DNA of 38,417 bases from Desulfobulbus sp. (GCA_003604995.1 QZJD01000033.1:1-38417), one strand, 5' to 3'; numbered from the stretch's first letter, positions 17,108 to 26,291 are shown. Translations and numbers: made by a program. The notes: generated by a model not told the origin, from the sequence alone.

Positions 17108-18808
17108 GTGCGATTTCCCGTGTCGTTATTCGGAAATAACCTGATCAGGTCCGTCCTGACCAAAGCATGGTTTTCTCTTCTCCCCTATCTTATCTGTTAC
17201 CTGTTGCCTGTCCTGGTCCTGGGCTCACCGCTGCTGTCATGGCCTGCCGCCCTCTTCCTCGGCATGGCCCTGGGCCTGATCCTGCTGCCCCTCCTGCAAA
17301 AGGTGGCGTTTCTCGACCCGGAACGCCTGCTCAACACAAGCATTACCTTTACGGTGCTGAGCGTTCTGCTTCTGTGCCTCTATCTGCCGTTGCATGCGGG
17401 CTTGCTCCTTCTGTACGCAGACCGCCCCTCAGATCAAGAAAAGGCGCTCTTTGTTTTTCTGCTCTTGGCTTTGATCACAGCCAAACCGATCATGAATCGT
17501 ATTCAGGCATCTATCGACCGTTACCTCGGGCACGACCGGCCTGACTACCACTCCCTTCTGTGCGATATCAGCAGCACAATCACCACCTCCCTGTACCTGC
17601 CTGATCTCTTGCGCGTCCTTACCACTGACCTGCCTGACCGGTTAATGATCACCAGGGTGGGCGTATTGATCCTGCACGAACAGCGTAGCCGGCTGTATCC
17701 GGAAAATCTCCGCATAGGCTCAAGGCTCTGGTCGGAAAGCAGACTGGTCGACCTGCTGCGGACCAGGCAATATTATCGTACGTGCCGGACGGTCAGCGAT
17801 GATCCGCAGCTTTCCAGGGAGCTTACGGAAATGCGTCAGGCCGGGTTTTCCCTGGTGTATCCTCTGCGGGGGGGTACCCACTTCGGAGGGATGCTTCTGC
17901 TCGGCGGCAGAAGGGATGGCAAGCAATACAGTCGCCGTGACATCGAAGTCTTTGTCACCCTGGCCAACCAGGTCAACATCGCCCTGGAAAATGCCATGAA
18001 CTACGAAAGCCTTGCCGAGAGCAAAAAACAGTTGCAGACCGTGTACGACAAACTGATCCATGCCGAAAAAATGGCCGCCCTGGGTGAACTGACCACGGTC
18101 CTCGCCCATGAACTGAAAAATCCCCTGGGCATAATCCGCGGTTCCGCGCAGTACCTGTCTTCATCCCCCCGCGGCCCTGAAATGCAGCAGGAATTGCTGC
18201 ATTATATCATGGATGAGGTCGATTCCCTGAATCTGGTTATCACCAATTTGCTCGGACTTGCGCGACACAAACCTCCCCGCTTCCATCAGGTCGACCTGCG
18301 GCGGGAACTGTCGGACTTCATCGGTCATTGGCAACAGAGCAGCGAACACAATCCAGCGGTGGAAATCATTCTTTCCCTGCCCAATTATCCGCCCGTTCTC
18401 TATGCGGATCGCAAGCAATTGCGACAGGTCCTGCTCAACTGCGTAGCCAACAGCGAAGAAGTAATGCCGGAAGGCGGCACCTTCAAAATTGCGGTCCAGG
18501 AAGTTGAAGCAGAACAACTGGAGATAATCCTGACCGATACGGGACCGGGCATTGCCGAGGAGGATCTCAAGCTGGTCTTTAAAAAATTTTTCACCACCAA
18601 GGAAAAAGGGGTCGGTTTGGGTCTGCCTATCTGCCGTCAGATTATCCGGGCGCATAACGGCAGTATCAGGGTCTTGAACAGAATCGATGGAGGAGTTAAG
18701 GTAGTCATCCGCCTGCCTCTACGCCCGCTGGTAACAGTAGGTCAGGGAATGGACCGCGGCGACGATACGAAAGCCATAATACGAAGGATATGGAGCAGCG
18801 AATACTGA
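17108..18808 (+). CDS. GAF-containing sensor histidine kinase (NtrB-like)
   Basis: This 566-residue membrane-bound kinase is probably the partner of the sigma54 activator encoded next. The N-terminal 140 residues are hydrophobic with about four membrane segments and no large periplasmic loop. A GAF-like domain (about 145-300) is followed by a short coiled coil, a HisKA domain with His334 in AHELKNPLGIIRG, and a HATPase domain with DTGPGI and GVGLGLPICR. The compact HATPase and HELKNP motif are of the NtrB/ZraS/AtoS type. The start is GTG, with AGGTAG about 10 bases upstream, so it is only moderately certain. The gene overlaps the regulator gene by 19 bp. The signal sensed is unknown. Confidence 0.9.
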   Translation: MRFPVSLFGNNLIRSVLTKAWFSLLPYLICYLLPVLVLGSPLLSWPAALFLGMALGLILLPLLQKVAFLDPERLLNTSITFTVLSVLLLCLYLPLHAGLLLLYADRPSDQEKALFVFLLLALITAKPIMNRIQASIDRYLGHDRPDYHSLLCDISSTITTSLYLPDLLRVLTTDLPDRLMITRVGVLILHEQRSRLYPENLRIGSRLWSESRLVDLLRTRQYYRTCRTVSDDPQLSRELTEMRQAGFSLVYPLRGGTHFGGMLLLGGRRDGKQYSRRDIEVFVTLANQVNIALENAMNYESLAESKKQLQTVYDKLIHAEKMAALGELTTVLAHELKNPLGIIRGSAQYLSSSPRGPEMQQELLHYIMDEVDSLNLVITNLLGLARHKPPRFHQVDLRRELSDFIGHWQQSSEHNPAVEIILSLPNYPPVLYADRKQLRQVLLNCVANSEEVMPEGGTFKIAVQEVEAEQLEIILTDTGPGIAEEDLKLVFKKFFTTKEKGVGLGLPICRQIIRAHNGSIRVLNRIDGGVKVVIRLPLRPLVTVGQGMDRGDDTKAIIRRIWSSEY

Positions 18809-20133
18809 TTATCGAAGACGAGGAACGAATGCGTCGTCTCCTCGAACTGGTCCTGATCGAGCAGGGATACACCGTAATCGCCGCCGGCGACGGCCTGGAG
18901 GGCATGGAACTCTGGGAAAGGTTGAATCCGGCGCTGGTCCTCACCGATCTGAAAATGCCGAAAGCGGACGGCCTTGAAGTGCTCGATTTCAGAAACCGCC
19001 GGTTTCAGCAGGTACCGCTCATCCTGCTTACCGCCTACGGCACCATCCAAAGCGCGGTTGCCGCCATGAAACAGGGGGCCTATGATTACCTGACCAAGCC
19101 GGTGGATCATGAACAATTGGTGACCGTCGTTGCCGGTGCTCTGACCGCTGCAAGAGAGCAGAAGGAAATCGCCTCCGACATGCAGTGCAAACCAGAGACC
19201 ATGATCGGCTCCTCAGCGGTCATGCGGCAGGTCCAGGAAAACATTTCCCTGATTGCCGGAACCATGATGTCCGTGCTTCTCACCGGGGAGTCGGGAACGG
19301 GTAAAGAACTGGCGGCCCGGGCCATCCATGCGAATTCCGCCAGACACAGCGGTCCTTTTACCAGGGTCAATTGTGCAGCCATCCCGCGCGATCTCCTGGA
19401 AAGCGAACTCTTCGGTCACCGGCGCGGCTCCTTCACCGGAGCGGTATCCAATCGGCAGGGCGCCTTTGACCACGCCGACGGCGGGACTCTTTTTCTCGAT
19501 GAAATAGGCGATCTGCCTCTGGAACTGCAACCGAAGCTGCTCCATGCCGTGGAAGAAAAAGCCGTAACCCCGGTGGGCACGGCCGCCAGCCGCAAGGTTG
19601 ATGTCAAAATCATTGCCGCCACCAACCGCGATCTGGACAGAATGGTCCAGCAGGGACAGTTTCGCAATGATCTGTATTTCCGGCTCAACACCTTTCATCT
19701 GCATCTGCCGCCGCTGCGCGAGCGGGGTAATGATATCCTGGAGCTGATCGACCATTTCCTGGCAATGTTCCGCAAGGAAAAAGGCGGAATCAACATGCGG
19801 CTTTCCCCGGCTGCGCAACAGCTCTTTCTTCACTATTTCTGGCCCGGCAATGTCAGGGAACTGCGTAATGTACTGGAACGCACCGTTCTGATTTGCGACA
19901 AAAGCACCATTACCCCGGACATGCTCCCGGAAAAAATGAAATATCCGTTCAGACAGGATGTTGAACAGCAGACTGTTCCGCCCCATGACCTGCCTACCCA
20001 TGAGAAACAGCTGATCTTGTCCGCCCTGAACCAATGCGAATGGAACAAAACCAGATCGGCGAATCATCTGGGAATCACCAGAAACACCCTCCGGTACCGG
20101 ATCAGAAAATATGGCCTTGACCGTTTGAAATAA
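18790..20133 (+). CDS. Sigma54-dependent response regulator (NtrC family)
   Basis: This 447-residue activator of sigma54 promoters has a receiver domain (about 4-115; Asp53 in LTDLKMP, Lys103 in YLTKP). It is followed by an AAA+ domain with Walker A GESGTGKE (166-173) and Walker B FLDEIG (235-240), and a C-terminal Fis-type helix-turn-helix (TRSANHLGITRNTLRYRIRKYG). The loop that touches sigma54 reads GSFTGA (213-218) instead of the usual GAFTGA, a known natural variant. The start lies within the end of the kinase gene, indicating translational coupling. No clear -24/-12 promoter was recognised nearby, so its targets are probably elsewhere. Confidence 0.94.
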   Translation: MEQRILIIEDEERMRRLLELVLIEQGYTVIAAGDGLEGMELWERLNPALVLTDLKMPKADGLEVLDFRNRRFQQVPLILLTAYGTIQSAVAAMKQGAYDYLTKPVDHEQLVTVVAGALTAAREQKEIASDMQCKPETMIGSSAVMRQVQENISLIAGTMMSVLLTGESGTGKELAARAIHANSARHSGPFTRVNCAAIPRDLLESELFGHRRGSFTGAVSNRQGAFDHADGGTLFLDEIGDLPLELQPKLLHAVEEKAVTPVGTAASRKVDVKIIAATNRDLDRMVQQGQFRNDLYFRLNTFHLHLPPLRERGNDILELIDHFLAMFRKEKGGINMRLSPAAQQLFLHYFWPGNVRELRNVLERTVLICDKSTITPDMLPEKMKYPFRQDVEQQTVPPHDLPTHEKQLILSALNQCEWNKTRSANHLGITRNTLRYRIRKYGLDRLK

Positions 20134-20258
20134 ATCACCGGCAAGCCTCTCGGCCCCCTGGACACCCGGGCTCGCCCCTACACTGATACCGGTGCGCAAC
20201 GGAACAAAAAAAGATCCATTCAGGTCCTGCCTTCGGCCGGCCCGTGAGCGCTGCCCGC

Positions 20259-22484
20259 TTACTCCTCGGTGTCCACCAGGCAAAAACCCACGTCCGCCTG
20301 CGCCTGATTGCCGGGAAACGAATTATTGACGATGGTCCGATTCCAGGCCGAAACATGCAGCACATACCCGCGGGGGGATGTGTCCTTGCCGGTGGTCAGG
20401 GTAAACGAAGCATTCGTCAGGCCCGGCGCCGCGAGGACCGGATATTGTCCTGCTGCCTGGCTCACGGTGGGCGGATGCGGCCCGGATGAGGGCTGGACCG
20501 ATATGGCGTACCGCCAGAAATGCCTGTCCGCGGCGCTGAAACTTCCGGAAACCTTTTTTCCTGTTGCGATATGCGGGCAGCCGCCCTCCGCCAGGGAGAT
20601 CATTGCCAGGGGCGCGGCGTTGTCGATCATCACACTGACTTCATCGCTGGCCGCGTGCTCAGGCGGCACACCCTGCCGGGGCGAGGCACCCGGGGCATGG
20701 ACCAGGATCCTCAGCGTATAAAGACCGTCGCCATCGGTAACCGGCGTGCGCCAGATCGCCAGAATATTGTCCAGCACCTCTACCCTGGGCAAGGCTGTCG
20801 CCCCCTGGATATCCTCCAGATACCGATAGTAGCCGTCTTCGTCGGGACTCTGCTCCAGAGGCCCGGAAGGAATTCCATTGATCCGCAGCCGGACCGTGAA
20901 ATTGTCGACCATATTCCGCCAGACGCCGCCGGTCTTCCTGTACTGAACTCTGTACATCAACCTGTCGGCGGACGCCGGCATGTCCGGCGGAAGCGTTATC
21001 TTCCCGCTGACGGCGATCATGCCGCCGAACGGGCTTTCTTCCGCAATAAATCCGCCGGCGGCGGCAACCCCGTTGGCATAGCCGTCACCAAGGGAACTGG
21101 TAATCCTCGTAGCGGAATTGCCGGAAATATTTTCCACGGCCATGTTGCCGACCGTCCAAACAAGCGGTCTGGCACCTCCGGCCTTCCCCCATTTATCCGG
21201 CTTGACCAGAATCAGGGTCTCAACCCTGTTGCCCCACGCAGGCAGCTGTTCGGGGTCCGCCGGATCCGGCCTGTCGTGCCAGGACAACACCGCTCGGACC
21301 CTCACCACAATCTGCTTGCCGCTCTGCTGTTTCAGGAATGAAAGGTCTACGGGCAGATAAACGGCGTATTGCAGCCCACCCACCGGAATCGGCTTTATAT
21401 CATGAACATTGACGCACGTCGTTCCGACGTATTGCCAGCGGCAGCACGGTTCGATCCCGTCATGCACCTGGAGCCAGAAGGCGACATATTCGTAGCTGCC
21501 TTCCGTGCATAGATCACCGTTATAGCCGACGGGCAGCTTGATGGTGAGGTTGGCAACCAGCTGCGCCGGTTCATAACTCAACCCCACGTATCGAAGCTCC
21601 TCATACTTGATACTCGGTTTGGGCTTGAGCAGGGTCAAGACGGACTGCTCAACAGCCGTAAACCGGGGGTCCCGTTTTAAGACAGCCAGGCGGGAGGGAT
21701 ATTTCCGAACGATCCGGACAATTTCATTGATTGCGTGAAAATTATAGCGGTGCGCGGGTACATCCTCCCTGCTGTACAGCTTTTCAAGCTTGTCCGGCGA
21801 GAGAGAAACAGGCCTGGATATCGGGATATCCGTGTCGACCATGGTCGCATCCAGCCTGAGCTTCCGAAGATCATGATGATTGAGGATATCTTTCAGCCGG
21901 TAACGGGCCGGTCTGACCTGAATCCATTTTTCCAGAACATTTCCCCAGACCACGGGAAAATCAGGACTTCCTTCAGGAGGGGGGTCTTCCCAGGAAAGGA
22001 TGGCGCGAACCTTGACCAGCCGCGGGACATTGCAAAGTTTTCTTTGCGAGGAGACCTTCAGGCCGAGGGCATAGGAAAGAGGTCGCATCTCGCCGGGACC
22101 GATCGTCTCAAGATCAAAAAAATCATGGACATTGACGGCGGCGATACCCGCATCCTCCCCTGGATCGCCGAAATCGCCGTCACCGTCCCAGTCGATGAAA
22201 AAGCGGACATATTCATAGGAGCCCCCCGTACAAAGAGATCCCTGATAACCATGGGGAAGTTTCAGGTTGACTATGGCGATCAGCAGATCCAGTTCAGGAT
22301 ACAACCCGACACTCAGCAGTTCCTCATACCTGGTATTTGCGCGCAGCTTTGAAACCGCCTTCAAACCGCATTCAGGAAATGTCCCGAAATAATTGGGGTT
22401 GGCGGCAAGCAATCCTTTAAATTCCGTCCGCTCCTTTTCAACGGGGCTCCGCCTGCCGTTGCCATTCCTCTTTCCATTGGCCAT
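20259..22484 (-). CDS. Uncharacterised 741-aa protein with duplicated domain
   Basis: I do not recognise a named family. The protein has no signal peptide or membrane segment and seems cytosolic or exported by another route. Two homologous domains are visible. The first, at about 53-195, contains YEELLSVGLYPE, KLPHGYQGSLCTGGSYEYV, AVNVHDF and VRAILSWEDPP. The second, at about 295-440, contains YEELRYVGLSYE, KLPVGYNGDLCTEGSYEYV, CVNVHDI and VRAVLSWHDRP. Each keeps a Cys in the GxLCTxGSYEY turn and ends with WGNxxE(K/T)xIxVxP. The first copy has an acidic DWDGDGDFGDPGED stretch suggestive of calcium binding. The last 300 residues look beta-rich with CVN-poor, Gly-rich composition. A GGAGAGAGG site precedes the ATG. 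Confidence 0.8.
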   Translation of the reverse strand: MANGKRNGNGRRSPVEKERTEFKGLLAANPNYFGTFPECGLKAVSKLRANTRYEELLSVGLYPELDLLIAIVNLKLPHGYQGSLCTGGSYEYVRFFIDWDGDGDFGDPGEDAGIAAVNVHDFFDLETIGPGEMRPLSYALGLKVSSQRKLCNVPRLVKVRAILSWEDPPPEGSPDFPVVWGNVLEKWIQVRPARYRLKDILNHHDLRKLRLDATMVDTDIPISRPVSLSPDKLEKLYSREDVPAHRYNFHAINEIVRIVRKYPSRLAVLKRDPRFTAVEQSVLTLLKPKPSIKYEELRYVGLSYEPAQLVANLTIKLPVGYNGDLCTEGSYEYVAFWLQVHDGIEPCCRWQYVGTTCVNVHDIKPIPVGGLQYAVYLPVDLSFLKQQSGKQIVVRVRAVLSWHDRPDPADPEQLPAWGNRVETLILVKPDKWGKAGGARPLVWTVGNMAVENISGNSATRITSSLGDGYANGVAAAGGFIAEESPFGGMIAVSGKITLPPDMPASADRLMYRVQYRKTGGVWRNMVDNFTVRLRINGIPSGPLEQSPDEDGYYRYLEDIQGATALPRVEVLDNILAIWRTPVTDGDGLYTLRILVHAPGASPRQGVPPEHAASDEVSVMIDNAAPLAMISLAEGGCPHIATGKKVSGSFSAADRHFWRYAISVQPSSGPHPPTVSQAAGQYPVLAAPGLTNASFTLTTGKDTSPRGYVLHVSAWNRTIVNNSFPGNQAQADVGFCLVDTEE

Positions 22485-22664
22485 TCATTCACCTCTCTCC
22501 AAAGCTTAGCAGTAGTTGAAAGCCGCGGCCGGGTATTCCGCGACGCATGGATGGCTAAGCAATATTCAAACCAGTTTACGGTTCATGCAGCCCATTCCCT
22601 TTAAAACATTTTTTTATAAATAAACTGGAGAGATAGGATCAACCGAGCAGGGCACTTGCCAGGG

Positions 22665-22770
22665 AAGAGTGTTCTCTCTGCCCCAGCTTCCGGACCAACT
22701 GCGCCATATGCACCGGTGGTACCGGTGCATATGCACCACTCAATGCGAAAGTTGGGAAAACAGGCAGTTT
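22665..22770. repeat. Large imperfect palindrome with perfect 13-bp core
   Basis: The core CATATGCACCGGT (22705-22717), the 3-base spacer GGT and ACCGGTGCATATG (22721-22733) form a perfect inverted repeat. Outer arms continue the symmetry with interruptions: CTGCC, TTCC and CCAACT on the left against AAGTTGG, GGAAA and GGCAG on the right. Because of this symmetry both strands translate to similar peptides (YAPV-PVHM), so the apparent open frames here are artefacts. It lies between the stop of the CarS-like fusion gene and the upstream region of the 741-aa protein gene. It could be a transcript-ending hairpin, a protein site or a mobile palindromic unit. Confidence 0.6.
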
Positions 22771-22777
22771 TTTTTTC

Positions 22778-24175
22778 CTATGAGGCCGGAGCCCGGCGAA
22801 GGGTGATGAGACTGATCTCGCCCGGGCAGTTGAAACGCAGCGGAATACCTGAAGCACCGGCGCCTCGGCTGGTATATCCGATCATTTCCCGGAACCGCCA
22901 GGTGCCGACCGCGGTGAATCGCGGGGCTCGGCTGTTGGTAAGGACGGGTCCACGTCCAGGCAGACAGATCTGTCCGCCGTGGGTATGGCCGCAAAGATAG
23001 AGTCGAGCCCCATGCCGGGCCGCCGACTCGTACGCCTCCGGTGAATGCGCAAGAAACAGGGAAAACTCTCCGGCGGGCACTGTTCGAAAGGCATGCGCGG
23101 CGTCGTCCACCCGGTAGTAATGAGGATCATCCACCCCGACGAGCCAGATCCGGCTCCCGTTTCTGCTGATCGACCAGGCATCGTTGACGAGCATGATCAT
23201 TCCTGATTCCTCAAAATCAGGGTTCATCTCAATGCAATCGTGGTTGCCCAGGACCCCGAAAATGCCGTGCCTGGACCGGACCTGAGCGAGCAGACGCCGC
23301 AATCGCCGAAGGCAGGCAGCCATGGGCCCGTAGGTATTCATCCGGATATCTCCGCCCACCAGGCAGAGATCCACTTCCAGATCCCGCACCTGCTTGATCA
23401 ACCGGTCGGTCAACCCTTCCAGACCGTCCAGGTGCAAATCGGTAAGAAACAGGATGCGAAAACCGTCAAAGGAGGCAGGCAGGTCCGCAAAGGAAAAGGC
23501 GGTTTCCACCACCTCCACCTGCAAGGCATTGCGCTTGCCCTGCTCCTGGAGTCCGGCCAGTTTGAAAATCCAGGTATAGAATATCTGGTAGGACAGAAAA
23601 CTGCTCAGGTTGAACAGTACCTGCCAGCGGGCCAGCGGCACATGGCAGGAGCGCCATTCACGCAGCCGGACGGTGGAGCGGATGATCCGCGGATAATCCT
23701 CACCGGGTCGGGAGGTGAGATAGGTCCAGAATCGGGATCCCAGATAGGCGGCGGGAGTAAAGAGGAGGAAAACAATCAGAACCTGCCACGGCTGAAGATG
23801 CATGACCTGCCCAAGATAAAGGGCGGGAAGCAAACATTCGAAGATCTGATCGAGGATCGGGACAATGCTGCCGCTGGCCAGGCCGACCCGCCGTTTCCCG
23901 AAGCTTGACAGCAGATCGCCGGCCATGGCGAGCAGCGAGGCAATGGCCGCCGTCTGCCATGACACACCGAGCAGCCCATATACCGCTGTTCCGCCGGCAA
24001 GACCGGCCAGAACGCCGCGAATCGTCTTGTGCGGACCTAAGAACGGCCTGCCGTCCAGCCATCGCAGACCTCCGTCCAGGGGTCTGTTGCCGCGTACGCC
24101 AAGAACCAGGGCGGCCAGAGGGGGCAGCAGGTTAATCCACAGCAGGAAAACGGTGATCTTGAACGCTATCGCCAC
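22778..24175 (-). CDS. CarS-like cytidylyltransferase fused to metallophosphoesterase
   Basis: This 465-residue protein has two recognisable parts. The N-terminal part (about 1-200) is a polytopic membrane domain of the CDP-archaeol synthase (CarS, DUF46) type: DGRPFLGPHKTIRG (41-54) is followed by GDLLSSFGKRR (86-96) and the SIVPILDQ segment with Asp109, which match the metal and CTP motifs of that family. The C-terminal part (about 235-450) is a calcineurin-like phosphoesterase with TDLHLDG (245-251), GGDI (274-277), GNHD (310-313), AHSPE and GHTHGGQ. Family knowledge suggests activation of a lipid phosphate with CTP in one half and phosphoester cleavage in the other; the substrate is unknown. 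Start is GTG with a GGAGAGAG site. It lies downstream of the UbiB-like gene. Confidence 0.85.
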   Translation of the reverse strand: MAIAFKITVFLLWINLLPPLAALVLGVRGNRPLDGGLRWLDGRPFLGPHKTIRGVLAGLAGGTAVYGLLGVSWQTAAIASLLAMAGDLLSSFGKRRVGLASGSIVPILDQIFECLLPALYLGQVMHLQPWQVLIVFLLFTPAAYLGSRFWTYLTSRPGEDYPRIIRSTVRLREWRSCHVPLARWQVLFNLSSFLSYQIFYTWIFKLAGLQEQGKRNALQVEVVETAFSFADLPASFDGFRILFLTDLHLDGLEGLTDRLIKQVRDLEVDLCLVGGDIRMNTYGPMAACLRRLRRLLAQVRSRHGIFGVLGNHDCIEMNPDFEESGMIMLVNDAWSISRNGSRIWLVGVDDPHYYRVDDAAHAFRTVPAGEFSLFLAHSPEAYESAARHGARLYLCGHTHGGQICLPGRGPVLTNSRAPRFTAVGTWRFREMIGYTSRGAGASGIPLRFNCPGEISLITLRRAPAS

Positions 24176-24222
24176 GCAACTCTCTCCGGAACGAGTCGGA
24201 CTCCCGGCCCGCTGGCCGCGCC

Positions 24223-25920
24223 CTATATCCTGCCGTGGCGGATAATGGACAGCAGGAGCCAGAAGCCCATGACCCCGGCAACGAGGAACCCGGCCAGGCC
24301 GATGATCGGAATCCCCTTCCAGTGAGGCGGTATGTTGGAATGGACAATCACCGACGAGCCGATGATCAGAGCGGCCAGGACAATGGCAAAGGAAATCCGG
24401 TTGGAAACCTGATCCAGGGCCGTGCGCAGCCGGTTTACCCCCAGATGTTCGAACTCGATCTTCATCCGCCCCTGCCTGACCTGCCGGAGAATCGCCCGCA
24501 ATTCATCGGGTAACTCACGGATGAGTTCCAGGTACTCGGCGCTGGTCACCCCGGTTTCATCCGCAATCCGGGAAAGGCGCAGCCGGTCGCTTTTGATCCG
24601 CCGCATGAAGGGTTCGGCCAGCCGGATAACCTCCAGGTCCGGATCGAGCATCTGCCCCACCGCCTCCACGGTGCTGATGGACTTCATCATCAGGTACAGG
24701 TTCGGCTTGAAATAGATCCTGTGCCGGGAAACAAGTTCCAGCAGGTGGTGCAGGATCTTGCCCGCCTCCAGTTCCTTGAGGGGCAGATAAAGGTACCGGT
24801 CGAGGAATTCGGCAAGGTCGCGGCTCAGGGCGTCCCGATCCACCTCGCCGTAATGGTTGGTTAATTTCAGCACGCTGTCGGTGAGCTTGCGCTCATGCCG
24901 GGCGATGATATGAAAGAGCAGATCGGTGAAATCTTCGCGATTCTGGCGGCTCAGGCGCCCCATCATTCCGAAATCGAGGAAACAGATGACATTGTCGGGC
25001 AGGATAAAAATATTGCCCGGATGGGGATCGCCATGAAAAAAGCCGTGGACGAAAATCTGTTCCATGATCAGGTTGCAGCCCCGTTCGGCAAGCAAGCGAA
25101 GATCCATGCCCATCTGCTGGAGACGCTCGACCCTGGACGCCTTGGTCCCCTTAATGTTCTCCATGGTCAGAATGCGCCGGCTGCTCACCTCGCGATACAC
25201 CTTGGGAACATGAATGGCCGGGTTGTCGGCGAACTGGCTGGCAAAACGCTGGATATTGGAGAGTTCCACCGTATAATCGATCTCATTGTCCAGGGTCCGG
25301 GCAAACTCCTCGACAATGGCGGAGGGGCGGTGCCCCTGCACCTCCTCGAAATACATCTCGGCCAGAGTGGCCAGATGGGAGAGGATCTCGAGATCCACGG
25401 CGATGATCTCTTCGATGTCCGGCCGCTGCACCTTGACCACCACATCCTGGCCGTCCTTGAGGGTTGCCCTGTGCACCTGGCCTATGGATGCCGCGGCAAG
25501 GGGCTCCTCCTCAAATCGGTAAAACAGCTCGCTTGGCTTTTTCGCGGTCTCGGCGAAAAAAATCTCCTCGACCTCGGCAAAGGAAAAGGGCGGGACATTG
25601 TCCTGCAGTTTGGTCAGTTCGACCAGATATTCGGTGGAAATGAAATCGGGACGGGTGGAGAGGAGCTGCCCCAGTTTGATGAAGGTGGGGCCCAGCTCTT
25701 CCAGGGCCATGCGCAACCGTTCCGGCCGGGAATGTCTTTCCAGGTGTTCCCGGGGGCTCCGATTGATCATCTGCAGCCCGGTCTCCAGATACTGATCGAT
25801 ATGGAGCAGCTCGATGACGTCGGCGAAACCGTACTTGAACAGGGCCTGCAGGATCTGATGGTAACGGTTCAGGTGCCTGTAGGTCCGCCCGATGGCGGTG
25901 ATCTTCCTGATGCTGAACAT
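24223..25920 (-). CDS. UbiB/AarF/ABC1 atypical kinase-like protein
   Basis: This 565-residue member of the UbiB family consists of membrane-associated ATPases that help isoprenoid-quinone or lipid metabolism. The family-specific KxGQ element is in FIKLGQLLSTRPD, and the Ala-rich loop that replaces the usual Gly-rich loop reads AAASIGQVH. The invariant VVKVQRP lysine, catalytic HGDPHPGNI and the DFG motif (FLDFGMMG) are intact. Two hydrophobic C-terminal segments (about 498-520 and 530-558) anchor it in the membrane. The gene ends 47 bp before the CarS-like fusion and begins 21 bp after the phasin-like gene, so the three probably share a transcript. Confidence 0.93.
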   Translation of the reverse strand: MFSIRKITAIGRTYRHLNRYHQILQALFKYGFADVIELLHIDQYLETGLQMINRSPREHLERHSRPERLRMALEELGPTFIKLGQLLSTRPDFISTEYLVELTKLQDNVPPFSFAEVEEIFFAETAKKPSELFYRFEEEPLAAASIGQVHRATLKDGQDVVVKVQRPDIEEIIAVDLEILSHLATLAEMYFEEVQGHRPSAIVEEFARTLDNEIDYTVELSNIQRFASQFADNPAIHVPKVYREVSSRRILTMENIKGTKASRVERLQQMGMDLRLLAERGCNLIMEQIFVHGFFHGDPHPGNIFILPDNVICFLDFGMMGRLSRQNREDFTDLLFHIIARHERKLTDSVLKLTNHYGEVDRDALSRDLAEFLDRYLYLPLKELEAGKILHHLLELVSRHRIYFKPNLYLMMKSISTVEAVGQMLDPDLEVIRLAEPFMRRIKSDRLRLSRIADETGVTSAEYLELIRELPDELRAILRQVRQGRMKIEFEHLGVNRLRTALDQVSNRISFAIVLAALIIGSSVIVHSNIPPHWKGIPIIGLAGFLVAGVMGFWLLLSIIRHGRI

Positions 25921-25941
25921 GGACCGGGAACGCGCAGCCCC

Positions 25942-26256
25942 CTACTTCGCCGCCTTGTCCTGCTTGTCGATCATCGCCCGCAGTTCTTCAATCTGTTTGC
26001 GCAGTTCCGCGGTTTCGTCGGTGGTGGCCACCTTCATCTTGGCCAACTGATCATCCACCAGCTCACGCACTCTTTTTTCCGTGTCGGCCTTGGCTTTTTC
26101 GGATTTTTTGATCAGATCGTCAACAAATTGCTTTCCTTCATCCTGGGTCATTTTACCCTTTTCGATGAGGTCTTTTTTCAGTTCTTCGATCTTTTCCTTG
26201 GTCATAAAGGCAAAACCGGCCCCTAAATAAAAAACATTCTTCAACATCTCCTGCAT
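25942..26256 (-). CDS. Phasin-like coiled-coil protein
   Basis: This 104-residue, highly charged helical protein consists of a short hydrophobic N-terminus (MQEMLKNVFYLGAGFAF) followed by nearly continuous amphipathic helix rich in Lys and Glu. This matches the poly(3-hydroxyalkanoate) granule-associated or phasin-like family, which is often encoded next to UbiB homologues. It may coat a hydrophobic surface or bind the UbiB protein; no polyester synthase gene is in the window. An AAGGAGG-like site (GGAGGTTGCC) precedes the ATG. The downstream UbiB gene begins 21 bp later. Confidence 0.8.
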   Translation of the reverse strand: MQEMLKNVFYLGAGFAFMTKEKIEELKKDLIEKGKMTQDEGKQFVDDLIKKSEKAKADTEKRVRELVDDQLAKMKVATTDETAELRKQIEELRAMIDKQDKAAK

Positions 26257-26291
26257 GGCAACCTCCTTGTTCCGGGGTGGATGGGAAAAGG

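Noticed and set aside
16779-17144. Open frame of 121 codons between phoR and the NtrB-like kinase gene
   Set aside because: It overlaps both genes out of frame and spans the dispersed repeat copy C; the apparent peptide derives from repeat DNA.
22656-23000. Plus-strand open frame across the palindrome
   Set aside because: It resembles the opposite-strand frame only because the DNA is palindromic, and it runs antisense into the CarS-like fusion gene.
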